NCBI GenBank assembly: GCA_016713525.1
Contig: JADJOZ010000007.1
Coordinates: forward strand, 62,001 to 126,000
Direction of reading: 5' to 3'
Length of the DNA stretch: 64,000 bases
Source of the DNA: Bacteroidota bacterium
GTDB taxonomy: Bacteria; Bacteroidota; Bacteroidia; AKYH767-A; OLB10
In this document: positions 48,284 through 58,295 of the stretch, piece by piece
Position numbering within the stretch: position 1 is the stretch's first letter
How the letters are laid out: each line of letters starts with the position of its first letter
The notes under the pieces: model-generated
The model's input: the letters and a program-made list of their open reading frames with translations, nothing else
The model's database searches: none
Told to the model about the DNA's origin: nothing
Made by a program: the position numbers and the translations under genes

Positions 48284-48517
48284 TCAGAGTTTACCGGTTT
48301 TCAGCACCTGATTGATACAAGCTGAAATACCTTTCTTATTGATTGTACGCAAAGCAGATGTAGATACTTTTAAAGTGATCCATTCTCCTGTTTCAGGAAG
48401 AAAGAATTTTTTCATCTGCAAATTCGGATTGAATCTGCGCTTTGTTTTCTTATTGGAGAAGGAAACATTATTTCCTACAATCGACTTTTTTCCTGTTAAA
48501 TCGCAAATCCTTGACAT
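48284..48517 (-). CDS. rpmB: 50S ribosomal protein bL28
   Basis: 77 residues beginning MSRICDLTGKKSIVGNNVSF, with SNKKTKRRFNPNLQ and the C-terminal LRTINKKGISACINQVLK, a typical bL28. It is downstream of cinA and upstream of the aminopeptidase on the same strand. The frame is intact. Confidence 0.95.
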   Translation of the reverse strand: MSRICDLTGKKSIVGNNVSFSNKKTKRRFNPNLQMKKFFLPETGEWITLKVSTSALRTINKKGISACINQVLKTGKL

Positions 48518-48595
48518 GACGCTAATTATTAAATTCTGAATAAGGAGCGCAAAGATACAATTTTTGATTTCTTATTCCAAACGGTTTTTAAATAT

Positions 48596-49838
48596 TTAAT
48601 CTGCAAGTCCTAAAATTTCTTTTCGAAGCATTGAAAAAGCCGAAATTGCAGTGATCTGAATATTCCGCAACCGATCATTTCCAAATTGAAATTTCTTGGC
48701 TATCAATACATTGGGGCCTGCCAAGCCAATCCATACGGTTCCTACCGGTTTTTCGGCTGTACCTCCTCCGGGACCGGCAATTCCTGTAGTTGATATAGCC
48801 CAGGTTGAACCCAAAGTACTTCGGACTCCTTCAGCCATTGCCTTGGCAACCTCCTCGCTAACAGCACCCTTCTCTGCAATTACGGCTGGCGAAACACCTA
48901 AAAACCGGGTCTTAACTTCATTGGCATACGAAATGGTTGAGCCAATATAATAAGTAGAGCTTCCGGGGACTGAAGTTATTAAATGAGAAACATACCCACC
49001 GGTGCAACTCTCGGCAACTGCCAGTGTTTGATTTTTCTCTATCAATAATTTGCCAACTATTTTCTCCGGAGTATCGTCATTGTATCCATATATATACTTC
49101 CCAATCAACAATTTAGCTTTTTCCACCTCTTCCATTAACTGAACTTCAAGGGTGTCATTTGATTGATAACAACTCAGACGTAATCTGACCATGCCGGTTG
49201 AAGGCAGATAAGCCAATTTAAAATATGGAGGTAATCGTGTTTCCCATGGTTCCAGTAAATCCGAAAAAAGATTCGCCTACTCCTGTGGTAATAATTGTTT
49301 GGTGACTGACTTTAGGCAATTTAAACAACAACGAAAGTTTAGGAATCACTACTTCATCCATCATAGCCTTCATTTCGTAAGGTACTCCGGGCATGGAGAC
49401 AATTACTTTGCCTTCAAAATCGAACCACATTCCGGGTGCTGTTCCATTCTTGTTATAAACGGGTGTACAATTTGCTGGTATTTCAGCTTGTTTGCGATTG
49501 GTTTCTGTTAATTCCCGTCCCCGAGATTTGAAGTAAACTGATAAATCGTGCACCACTTTTGCATCTTCAATCAGAGTAGTATTAAAAAAACGACAAAGAG
49601 TATCTTTCGTCAGGTCATCTTTGGTGGGTCCCAAACCGCCAGTAATCAATACAATAGCTGATCGGTTCAAAGCTGCCTTTAACTCTTTTGTAATATGCTC
49701 AGGATCATCACTTACAGAAGTCATTTGTTTAACCCGGATGCCGGCTTCATTCAAACGCGTTGCCATCCAGGCCGAGTTCGTATCTATTACTTGTCCGATG
49801 AGAAGTTCATCGCCGATGGTTATAATTTCACAATTCAT
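48596..49838 (-). CDS. cinA: CinA family protein, one frameshift
   Basis: A protein with an N-terminal MoaB/MogA-like domain (MNCEIITIGDELLIGQVIDT, GGLGPTKDDLT, PGVPYEMKAMMD) and a C-terminal CinA domain (LAVAESCTGGYVSHLITSVP, GPGGGTAEKPVGTVWIGLA), linked to NMN deamidation and competence in other bacteria. The start is the ATG at 49838 rather than 49874, as MNCEII fits the family N-terminus. The two frames join at the A6 run 49264-49269; a change in run length gives GES-F followed by SDLLEPWETRLPPYFKLAYLP. The restored protein is about 413-415 residues, the normal length. No gap in a conserved motif. Confidence 0.92.
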
Positions 49839-49935
49839 AATGCAAAGATGCACAAGTCCTGAATAAATTGGCAAAGGATTTGTAATCGGGTTCGGGTACT
49901 TGTAAATTTAACCCCTGAAAACACTCTCTTTAATT

Positions 49936-50658
49936 ATGAAAAATTCCCTTAAAATAGCGCTATTCCTTATTATTGGTCTGGTTACCAATGCTTCTGCTCA
50001 AGTAAACATTAACAATGTACTCAATTCAGCTAACTCGATTTTAGGAGGTGGCCTTTCAAACGATAAAATTGTAAATGGCTTGAAAGAGGCGCTTTCTGTA
50101 GGTTCCAAAAATTCAACAGAGAAAGCTTCCAAAACAGATGGGTTTTATAAAAATCCTTTGATTAAAATACCTTTTCCAAAGGAAGCAAAGCAGATGGAAT
50201 CAACTTTGAAATCGTTAGGTATGCAAAAACAGGTTGAATCGTTTGTTATGACCATGAACAGAGCGGCTGAAGATGCTTCAAAAAAAGCAGCTCCTATTTT
50301 TATAAATGCCATCACCAAAATGAGCATCAAAGATGGAGTAAACATTTTGCGAGGTAATGATAACGCAGCTACTGAATTTTTAAAATCAAGCACTTCTTCT
50401 CCTCTTAAAGCAGAATTTAAACCTGTTGTAAAAACATCTTTGCAGAAAGTTCAAATCACTAAATACTGGACTCCTTTGGTAAAGACTTACAACAGAGTTC
50501 CAATGGTTAAGAAAATGAATCCTGATTTGGATGATTATGTAACAACACTTGCCATTGATGGTTTATTCAAATTAATTGCTGCAGAAGAGCTGAAAATTAG
50601 AAAAGATCCGAAAGCGCGTGTTTCGGATCTTTTGAAAGAAGTTTTTGGTAAGAAGTAA
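49936..50658 (+). CDS. DUF4197 family secreted protein
   Basis: 240 residues with a signal peptide (about 1-22, NASAQ) and an all-helical DUF4197-like domain (ILGGGLSNDKIVNGLKEALSVGSKNS, NPLIKIPFPKEAKQME, MSIKDGVNILRGNDNAATEF). Proteins of this family are widespread and of unknown role. It stands alone in a divergent position to cinA (98 bp) and is convergent with the stress protein gene (4 bp gap). Confidence 0.85.
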   Translation: MKNSLKIALFLIIGLVTNASAQVNINNVLNSANSILGGGLSNDKIVNGLKEALSVGSKNSTEKASKTDGFYKNPLIKIPFPKEAKQMESTLKSLGMQKQVESFVMTMNRAAEDASKKAAPIFINAITKMSIKDGVNILRGNDNAATEFLKSSTSSPLKAEFKPVVKTSLQKVQITKYWTPLVKTYNRVPMVKKMNPDLDDYVTTLAIDGLFKLIAAEELKIRKDPKARVSDLLKEVFGKK

Positions 50659-50662
50659 TATA

Positions 50663-51550
50663 TTAGAAGGTAACCGTAATTTTATCTGGATCAACTTCTG
50701 CCGGGTGAACACTCAGCACGGGAATTCTTGAATTATTCACAACTTTAGTTGCATATGTTCCGAGCAAAAATCCGGTAATGGATGGCTCTTGTTCAGTCAT
50801 TATAACCAGCAAGTCGGCATCGGCTTCTTCTGCAGCTTTCATAGTCATCCCTGACAAATCATTCCCTTCCAGGAATCGGGTATCATAACTCAAATCTTGT
50901 TGCACAATATATTCTTCAACCTGCTCGATCTTTATTTTGAATTTGCGAATGAGATCTGCATTTGAAAAGTTTATTAGACCAACAACGTGGATATGAGCCC
51001 CATAAAAACGGGCAATTGCAACGGCAAAAGGAACTTTCTGTCTTGATTCGTTCGACTCATCAATTGGAAGCACAATTTTTTTGAATCCAATTCCTTTGGC
51101 ATGTGTTTGTACTGAAATTACAGGACACGGGGCTTCCTGAACAACTCTGGAAGTATTGGTTCCAACAGTAAATTTCTGGTATCCACTTGAACCGTGAGTT
51201 CCCATAACAATGATATCGGCATCAATTTCTTTGGCTACCTGACAAATTTTCTTGTAAATCCGTCCAACTTCCGTCCTTATGGAAAGCGTGATTCCGGCTT
51301 TCATATGGAGATCGTGAGCCAGTTGATCCAGTTTTTCATTGGTAGCGGTTTCGATTTTCTTTTCGAATCCACTCAATGCATGACTGATTGCGGAAGTAAA
51401 TGATACGGTTTCTACAATATGAAGCAGGGTAATTTCAGCCTTCATAAGTTTAGCCATGAATACTGCATGTTCCAGACTCAGATCTGCAGTTTCGGAGAAA
51501 TCGTACGGAATGAGTATTTTTTTGATAAAATCGTCTTGGTGTGTGCTCAT
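50663..51550 (-). CDS. Tandem-domain universal stress protein (first copy)
   Basis: 295 residues with two Usp domains (about 10-150 and 160-290). The first has a full ATP-binding motif, MGTHGSSGYQKFTVGTNTS (G-2x-G-9x-GT). The second keeps less of it (TGFLLGTYATKVVNNSRIPVLS). Cytoplasmic. It follows its paralogue at 51582-52463 by 31 bp and they are probably an operon. In Bacteroidota such tandem Usp pairs are usually stress-related; a particular role cannot be assigned. Confidence 0.88.
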   Translation of the reverse strand: MSTHQDDFIKKILIPYDFSETADLSLEHAVFMAKLMKAEITLLHIVETVSFTSAISHALSGFEKKIETATNEKLDQLAHDLHMKAGITLSIRTEVGRIYKKICQVAKEIDADIIVMGTHGSSGYQKFTVGTNTSRVVQEAPCPVISVQTHAKGIGFKKIVLPIDESNESRQKVPFAVAIARFYGAHIHVVGLINFSNADLIRKFKIKIEQVEEYIVQQDLSYDTRFLEGNDLSGMTMKAAEEADADLLVIMTEQEPSITGFLLGTYATKVVNNSRIPVLSVHPAEVDPDKITVTF

Positions 51551-51581
51551 GGTTATATTTTTAAGGTAAGACGTTAAATTT

Positions 51582-52463
51582 CTATTGAAGAACGTATGTG
51601 GTAGTATCTTTTTTTGGCGGTGGTCTGATCGAGAGAACGGGTATTTCTGACTTATTTATAATTTCCTGTGGTGCCGAAGATATAAACATATCTGTAAAAC
51701 CAACCTCCTGCTGAGTCATTATCATAATCAGGCCAGCTTCAACACGGTTTGCGGTCGCAATGATTTCCTCGGCAACATCTGATCCTGAAACAACCTCGGA
51801 TGTACATTTGATACCACCTTCTTCAATAAATTCCTGTACCTGATTCATTTGACGGGTAAGTTTATTAGTAAGAAACTCATCCTCACTTTCCAAAATTGTT
51901 ACAATATGAATAATTGACCCAAACATGGTTGCAAGCTCAATAGCCTTGTCTACTTTTTCTTTGGTCTCTTTGGTAAGATCCAAAGGTAGCAGAATATGTC
52001 TGCATCCGAAACGATGTTCCTTGCCTTTAATTGTAATTACTGGACATTCTGACTCTCTGACGACACGCGAAGCATTCGAACCAAGAATTTTCTTCTTTAA
52101 CCCCACAGCCCCCATGGTACCCATCACAATAAAAGCAGCATTCAGATCTTTGGCGGCTTCAACTATCTCGTCATAAATCTTCCCTGTTCGGGTAACTACG
52201 TTCACTTTTACTCCGGCTTCCGATTGCACTTTTTCAGCTAACTCTTTAAGCCTTAAGCCAATATCATCACGCAAGTGCGTTTCATAATTATGTTTGGCAG
52301 AAACAATATCCTGAAAAGGCTTGAGGAAATCTTCATCAATCACATTCAATAGCGTAATTTCCGATTTCGTTAAACGAGCCAGATTGAAGGATTGCCTCAG
52401 GGCAATCATGGATTGTTCACCAAAATCAATAGGAATTACAATTTGCTTTACTTCGGTACTCAT
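51582..52463 (-). CDS. Tandem-domain universal stress protein (second copy)
   Basis: 293 residues, two Usp domains. The first domain has MGTMGAVGLKKKILGSNAS, a complete G-2x-G-9x-GS ATP-binding motif. The second domain ends SSAPQEIINKSEIPVLSIRP, with the motif only partly kept. It is paralogous to 50663-51550 and is the upstream gene of the pair. The divergent nucleoside phosphorylase starts 47 bp away. Confidence 0.88.
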   Translation of the reverse strand: MSTEVKQIVIPIDFGEQSMIALRQSFNLARLTKSEITLLNVIDEDFLKPFQDIVSAKHNYETHLRDDIGLRLKELAEKVQSEAGVKVNVVTRTGKIYDEIVEAAKDLNAAFIVMGTMGAVGLKKKILGSNASRVVRESECPVITIKGKEHRFGCRHILLPLDLTKETKEKVDKAIELATMFGSIIHIVTILESEDEFLTNKLTRQMNQVQEFIEEGGIKCTSEVVSGSDVAEEIIATANRVEAGLIMIMTQQEVGFTDMFISSAPQEIINKSEIPVLSIRPPPKKDTTTYVLQ

Positions 52464-52510
52464 AAATTTCAGTTAAATTTGTTGTTCACAAAATTATACT
52501 TTCCGCAGTT

Positions 52511-53386
52511 ATGAAACAAATTCCTGAGTCAGAACTCATTCTAAATAAAGATGGAAGTGTTTACCACCTGAATCTTCACCCTGAAGATATTTCCGACCTG
52601 ATAATCAATGTGGGCGACCCCGATCGGGTCTCAAAAGTGAGTGGTTTCTTTGATTCTGTTGAAGTTAAAAAGCAAAAACGGGAATTTGTAACTCACACCG
52701 GTTTTTACAACAAACGCAGAATCACTGTTTTGTCGACCGGAATTGGAACCGACAACATAGATATAGTTTACAATGAACTCGATGCCTTAGTTAATATTGA
52801 TCTGAAAACCAGAGAGATAAAAGACAAGTTAAGCAGTTTAAACCTGGTCCGGATCGGAACATCCGGGGCCTTACAGGAAAATATTCCTGTGGATAGTTTT
52901 GTATGTTCCTCGTTTGGTTTGGGGCTCGATGGTTTGCTTAACTTCTACAACATGCCGGCAACTGATGAAGAATCCGAAATATTGGAGGCTTTCAACAATC
53001 ACTACCCAACAGAGGGAAGACTACCTGCCTCCTATCTTACTAAATCACCCGGCAACCTGTTCGAAATACTGTCTCCGGGTATGCACTCCGGAATTACAGC
53101 ATCGTGTTCCGGATTTTACGGACCTCAGGGAAGAGAATTACGCCTTACTCCCTATCGGCCAGACATTGTAGAAAGATTGAATGCATTTAACTTCAAAAAC
53201 CATCTGATCACCAACTTTGAAATGGAAACGGGGGCCATGTATGGATTGGCAAGAATGCTTGGGCATCACTGCTGCTCGGTGAATGTTATTGTTGCCAATC
53301 GTTTGGCTCAAATGTATTCTAAAGATGCAGAAACTTCCATGATGAAATTAATTGAACAGACACTTCAAAAGCTCACAACCAGTTGA
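52511..53386 (+). CDS. Nucleoside phosphorylase family protein (PNP_UDP_1)
   Basis: 291 residues, cytoplasmic. The family shows in INVGDPDRVSKVSGFFDSV (phosphate loop), STGIGTDNIDIVYNELDAL, RIGTSGALQENIPVDSFV and the C-terminal NFEMETGAMYGLARMLGH (nucleoside-binding Glu-Met-Glu). It probably splits uridine or a purine nucleoside with phosphate. The exact base preference cannot be called. It ends at a shared terminator with the convergent giant gene. Confidence 0.88.
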   Translation: MKQIPESELILNKDGSVYHLNLHPEDISDLIINVGDPDRVSKVSGFFDSVEVKKQKREFVTHTGFYNKRRITVLSTGIGTDNIDIVYNELDALVNIDLKTREIKDKLSSLNLVRIGTSGALQENIPVDSFVCSSFGLGLDGLLNFYNMPATDEESEILEAFNNHYPTEGRLPASYLTKSPGNLFEILSPGMHSGITASCSGFYGPQGRELRLTPYRPDIVERLNAFNFKNHLITNFEMETGAMYGLARMLGHHCCSVNVIVANRLAQMYSKDAETSMMKLIEQTLQKLTTS

Positions 53387-53390
53387 AATA

Positions 53391-53428
53391 AAAAAAGGTT
53401 ACTCATTTTGTGAGCAACCTTTTTTTTA
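53391..53428 (+). terminator. Bidirectional Rho-independent terminator
   Basis: Arms AAAAAAGGTTACTCA (53391-53405) and TGAGCAACCTTTTTTTT (53411-53427) pair with one A/C mismatch over a 5-nt loop. There is a T tract on both strands. It lies 4 bp after the nucleoside phosphorylase gene and 15 bp from the end of the convergent giant gene. Confidence 0.88.
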
Positions 53429-53442
53429 TAATTATTTTTAGC

Positions 53443-56400
53443 TTATAGTTTCACAATTCTTTCTCGATATACTCCTGAAAGTGTTGAAATTTCCATCATG
53501 TAAGTACCTTCAGCAATGTCATCTCCGATATTAATTTTAGTGATTCCATTCGAAGCAAATCCCTCGCCGGCCTTTTGACTGAAAATTAATTTTCCGGCAG
53601 CATCAAATACGGATACTTTTTCTACCACATCATTAGCATCTGTGGTTGAAAGATTTATGATGTCACCTCTGAACGGATTAGGGAACAAGGAAACTACACC
53701 TGCTTTAATAAATGATACTACTTTAATTTCACTGTGACTGGTTCTGCCATCAAAATCGGTTTGACGAAGACGATAATAGTTCACTCCACTATTTGGTTGT
53801 TCATCATAAGCAGTATAATTGCTTACTGATGTGGTCGTACCATTTCCATCCACTGTTAGCAAATCATTAAATTCAAAACCATTTCGGCTTCTTTCAACAG
53901 TAAAATAATCATTGTTTATTTCTGATGCAGTTATCCAGTCGAGTTTAACAACTCCGGATTGAGCTTTAGCATCAAAAGAGAGTAATTCAACAGGTAAAGG
54001 AGAAGATTGAGAAGATAGTGTCCACCAGTTATTCAATGAGGTTTGTGTCCCTGCCAAGGTGGTATTAATAGTTGGATTCGATTGTACACCTGCAGGTGGA
54101 AACCAGCCAAGAGAAACAGGTTCCCAAAGCTGAGCACGGGGATTAACAATTCCTCCGCGTTCTGCATTTGTCATTGAGAAAGTAAGATTTGAAGTAACAT
54201 TACCCGGAACAACAATTCTCCAGAATCTGTCAACAGTATTGGCACTATTGTCGGCACCACCAAAATCTCTGACATGTGTAACGGTTGGAGGCAATGGTGA
54301 ATTATCAACTGCAGAATGATAAGTTGCAATCATAACATCACCTGAGCTTCCGGAAACCGGTTGATAGGTAAAAGGAATATACTCTGCATCGTTATAACCA
54401 AATGGGATTACAAAACTTCCTGCAGTTGTTATATTCCATCTGATTGCACCGCTACCGTCTTCTGTTTCACTTCTGATGTAACCATCATTTCTTGTAATGG
54501 TAGCTCCATTTTCGAGGTTCAGAATATGTCCACCACCTGCAGTATTATGATCATTATCAAGATTCAACTCACCATCAGTAACCACAAGACCAGTACGAAT
54601 ATTAACATCATCATTTTCAGGATATGCAAATTCTATATCCGGAGTACCCTGGAAATTGATGTCAAGATAACCATATTCATGATCAACAGTGGTGGCAATT
54701 CCCATTCCTGCTGATGTTATTATTTGATTATCTAAGCCATTATATTCTACAGTACTATTAGCATCAAGGTAAAAATTCATTCTGTAATCGCCACTTATTT
54801 GAGGACGAATAGCCGAACTCCCTGTTGCAAAAGAATATAGTCCGTTTGGATGACCTGTAGGCAACCGCCCACCACTATTTACATTTACTTTTGCATAGTA
54901 TAAAGGCTGTTCTCTGGCTGCAATCATATTGGTACCCAAATTCAGAGTTCCATCGATATTAAGTGTTGTGTGATAATTTATATTTGCACTTGCATGTGAA
55001 GCAATAGTAAAATCGAAAGCTGATGCAGCAAAATCAACAATTGTGTTTGCAGTTATTAACTGTTTTACTTGTTGAACATCATAAAGTGGTGATGTTCGGG
55101 TAACATTAATAGTACCTGGCCGATCATACCTGATCAGTCCATATATCGTTCTGGTTGTTAAATGAGCGCGATGCGCAAACACTGTATTATTTCCGATTAA
55201 AACATCACTACCTTTAAAAATCAACTCGTGAACCGCAGTGCTCAGGTAACAAGAATCAAAACAAAATGTGGAATTTTCAAATGAAGCATTCCCATTAACA
55301 GTTAATTTAATCTGATCTGCTGTTGCAGTATTGCTTTTATTATAAAGTACAGCTACACTATTTAATAAATTATAATTCCCGGCAACATCAATATTTGAAA
55401 CTCCGGTATTCCATTTACACACTGAAAATCCTCCTGTTTGGTCAAAATCTCCTTGAATACTCCAGTTTGAAATTCCTTTTTGGGTTGATAAACTTATACT
55501 TCCATCTGCTATCAAAATTGAACCACCAATAGTTCCAGTTATATCATGTCCACGGGAAGAGGCTATTTCATAACCATTAAATCGTGTTTTCCCGCCAAGA
55601 ATATTGATATTATTTCCGATTGAAATAATTTCTTCACCACTCGACATGGAGGTGACAAAAAGTCCTTTATTATGCCCGGAAACAATTAAGTTTCCACCCA
55701 CAGTAAGGTTAAGCCTGGCGGTGTTATAACCTGCTCTTGAAATTAAATACACAACTTGTAATGAATCAGAAAATGAAATCACAAAGTCATTAGTCACAGT
55801 TACATCAATTATTCTTGAATCACTGATTTCACCACGATGCAAATAGAATTTACTATTTGTGATAAATAAATCTGAACATGAAAGTGAAGCGTCCCCATTA
55901 TTACCTGTGGTTCCATTGTTCATGGCACCGAATGTGGAATTATTGATGTTGATTACTTCGGTTACATTTAAATCGATGGAACCATATCCTCTCGACTGAT
56001 AGAAGGAACCGGCATTAACGGATAAACTACCATTTATTCCGATGTTAACATTTCCAAATGCTTCTGAATGTCGTTGTCCATAAAATATGGAAGTGGCTCC
56101 ATTTTGAGTGAAGTTTCTTCCAACCTGCATATTTAAACCACCAGCAGTTGTACTTACATACAATTGGGCGTCTGTAATATTCAGATCATTTGTTACTGTT
56201 AAATAGGTGTCATTGTAATTGGTATCACAATAAGCGATGTAACAACGGGTTGTTGCTCCCAACAAAGTCATGTCACCATTAATGGTAACCTGAGCAATAC
56301 CTAAAGTTCCATAGCTACCCATGAAATAAACATTACGTGAATTATCAATAGTAAGACTTCCTGAGTTAAATGTGACATCCCCGTCAAATCTGTCTTTCAA

Positions 56401-57765
56401 AGTTACCAGAGCAGGATTTCCTGAAATCGTGGATGTTCCTGTAATATTGAATGAAATTGGCCCAACAGCATTTTTATACGCTTCAAAAATACTTCCGTTA
56501 ACCGAAAAATTTCCGTTTACAAAAATACTGGCAGAACCCGTATCGGCAACCGATTGACCAAGAACCATGCTAAAGCGGTGTTCGAAATGCAAATCTCCAT
56601 TTACCGTCCAGATCAAATCTCCCATAGAACGAAACATGATGTATGACGAATTTGAATTGGTGCTGACATCTGAAAAACTACCAGTTTGTAATGTGAGATC
56701 ACGAGCTGTTCCTGTACTGACAACTATTCTTCCTGATCCATCAACAACCACATCATTTAAAATTAAAGAAGTCGACATACCGGTACCATCATCAAAAACA
56801 ACAGTTCCTGAAGATATTGTTAAGTCGCCTAAAATTCTGTCAGGAGCAAACAAACCATCCTGTTGCCAGCTTCCAACAGCGTTAAAAATCAAATTTCCAA
56901 ATTTCCCGCTAACTAACGCACCTAATGGTACATTATAATTGTACCATTTTTTCAAAATCATAGTTGAAGTTGGACTAATACTTTCAACTCCGGCAAAGAT
57001 TCCTGTAGAGGCATCTGTTGTATTGTTATGGGTATATGTTCCTGATCCAGCAATTTGAAAAACTCCGGATACACCAATACTTTTATCTGTAATAAGGTTA
57101 CCATTATTATTAATGGTTAAATTCACCAGATTGACACTAAAATCAGCAATCACCTGATGATTGATTGTAACATTGTCACTACAGCTCGGAATTATACCTC
57201 CGGCCCATATTGAAGCATCAGACCAATTTCCGTCTGCAATTGTTGTATAAGCAGCACCATTTCCTGTCGAGAAAAAACTTCCATGCAATATTCCCGATCC
57301 GGGAGCATTTCCTGTAATTGTTGCTGTTCCTCCAGTTAAGGTTCTGTAGAGATTCCCTGTCTGGTTGGGACCTGTTCCCCGAACTTCAATATTTCTGATT
57401 CGGAAATAATCAAGTGCATTAACATTACCAACATTCAGCGTCACGGTGATAGTTGATGCAGTAACACTAATTGATGCAAAACTAATGTCTGCTCCAGATG
57501 CAATTGAAATATTTCCAACTCCTGGTTTGAATTCAAATCCAAGCGGCGCTGTTAATATAAAGGTGCTACCTGCCTGAATTGGGAAATCATTATTCAAAGT
57601 TTCGGCAATAGTTATATTACCAATAATAGCATAAGGGCCGGGGGAAATTGACAAACAATTACCTCCGGTAGCGGGGGTGACGGTAACATTGGCTTTTGAA
57701 ACAGTTACCATAATAAATGATAACAAAATCAATAATCCCGGTAATTTGAGTTTTAACTTTTTCAT
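53443..57765 (-). CDS. Giant T9SS-exported repeat protein (paralogue A)
   Basis: 1440 residues from the ATG at 57765; the upstream Met at 57894 would put 43 non-signal residues in front of a good signal peptide (MKKLKLKLPGLLILLS...). After an Ig-like region (about 25-165) comes a repetitive beta-strand region (about 170-1200) of Asn/Ser/Thr/Gly-rich turns like those of a beta-helix, then a conserved block (HVRDFGGADNSANTVDRFWR), an FnIII-like domain (about 1250-1340, beginning LPVELLSFDAK) and a T9SS type A sorting domain (SLFPNPFRGD to YRERIVKL). It is probably displayed at the cell surface, perhaps as an adhesin; the function is not known. It is a close paralogue of the divergent gene at 58296. 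Frame intact. Confidence 0.88.
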   Translation of the reverse strand: MKKLKLKLPGLLILLSFIMVTVSKANVTVTPATGGNCLSISPGPYAIIGNITIAETLNNDFPIQAGSTFILTAPLGFEFKPGVGNISIASGADISFASISVTASTITVTLNVGNVNALDYFRIRNIEVRGTGPNQTGNLYRTLTGGTATITGNAPGSGILHGSFFSTGNGAAYTTIADGNWSDASIWAGGIIPSCSDNVTINHQVIADFSVNLVNLTINNNGNLITDKSIGVSGVFQIAGSGTYTHNNTTDASTGIFAGVESISPTSTMILKKWYNYNVPLGALVSGKFGNLIFNAVGSWQQDGLFAPDRILGDLTISSGTVVFDDGTGMSTSLILNDVVVDGSGRIVVSTGTARDLTLQTGSFSDVSTNSNSSYIMFRSMGDLIWTVNGDLHFEHRFSMVLGQSVADTGSASIFVNGNFSVNGSIFEAYKNAVGPISFNITGTSTISGNPALVTLKDRFDGDVTFNSGSLTIDNSRNVYFMGSYGTLGIAQVTINGDMTLLGATTRCYIAYCDTNYNDTYLTVTNDLNITDAQLYVSTTAGGLNMQVGRNFTQNGATSIFYGQRHSEAFGNVNIGINGSLSVNAGSFYQSRGYGSIDLNVTEVININNSTFGAMNNGTTGNNGDASLSCSDLFITNSKFYLHRGEISDSRIIDVTVTNDFVISFSDSLQVVYLISRAGYNTARLNLTVGGNLIVSGHNKGLFVTSMSSGEEIISIGNNINILGGKTRFNGYEIASSRGHDITGTIGGSILIADGSISLSTQKGISNWSIQGDFDQTGGFSVCKWNTGVSNIDVAGNYNLLNSVAVLYNKSNTATADQIKLTVNGNASFENSTFCFDSCYLSTAVHELIFKGSDVLIGNNTVFAHRAHLTTRTIYGLIRYDRPGTINVTRTSPLYDVQQVKQLITANTIVDFAASAFDFTIASHASANINYHTTLNIDGTLNLGTNMIAAREQPLYYAKVNVNSGGRLPTGHPNGLYSFATGSSAIRPQISGDYRMNFYLDANSTVEYNGLDNQIITSAGMGIATTVDHEYGYLDINFQGTPDIEFAYPENDDVNIRTGLVVTDGELNLDNDHNTAGGGHILNLENGATITRNDGYIRSETEDGSGAIRWNITTAGSFVIPFGYNDAEYIPFTYQPVSGSSGDVMIATYHSAVDNSPLPPTVTHVRDFGGADNSANTVDRFWRIVVPGNVTSNLTFSMTNAERGGIVNPRAQLWEPVSLGWFPPAGVQSNPTINTTLAGTQTSLNNWWTLSSQSSPLPVELLSFDAKAQSGVVKLDWITASEINNDYFTVERSRNGFEFNDLLTVDGNGTTTSVSNYTAYDEQPNSGVNYYRLRQTDFDGRTSHSEIKVVSFIKAGVVSLFPNPFRGDIINLSTTDANDVVEKVSVFDAAGKLIFSQKAGEGFASNGITKINIGDDIAEGTYMMEISTLSGVYRERIVKL

Positions 57766-58295
57766 ATCAATGTGGCTGGCACAGCCATTTTTTTCGAGTA
57801 CAAACGGTTCAACTAGGTGCACATTTATACCATTGATGTACTCAAAAGATTGAACATTTTTTAGCAAAACCTTACAATATAATTTCAACCTCAAAATTGA
57901 TTAAAATATTGCATCTCATTGATTATATGTGATTTACAAAATTCTAAAGTGCTCCTTTCTGATCAAAAATGACTTAAAAGTCACTGGTTTGAAAAACAAA
58001 GCGCTCAAATGACTTTTGAACAGCCTATCCGACTAGTTAAAATGGAATCGTATTGTTGAAAATGTAAGGCATTTACAGATAAAAACAAATTTATAGATTA
58101 TAACTATATAATATTCAATATATTGTAAATCCAGACATCAAAATCCAAGCGATTAATTTCTGTAATAAAAGTGAGCATTTTGGTGAACATTCTCGGCTTG
58201 AATGATGTATACAGGTTCATCTTTCAATAAAAAAAAGAGACCGAACACGACACTTTAAGTTAAGAGACTACATATAATATTAATCTGCCCGGATT
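57766..58295. other. 530-bp intergenic region between the divergent giant genes
   Basis: AT-rich control region for both genes. It holds a TGACTT-AA-AAGTCA dyad at 57970-57983, and ATGACTTTTGAA recurs about 40 bp on. No sequence fitting TTTG/TAnnTTTG was found for either gene. Confidence 0.4.
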
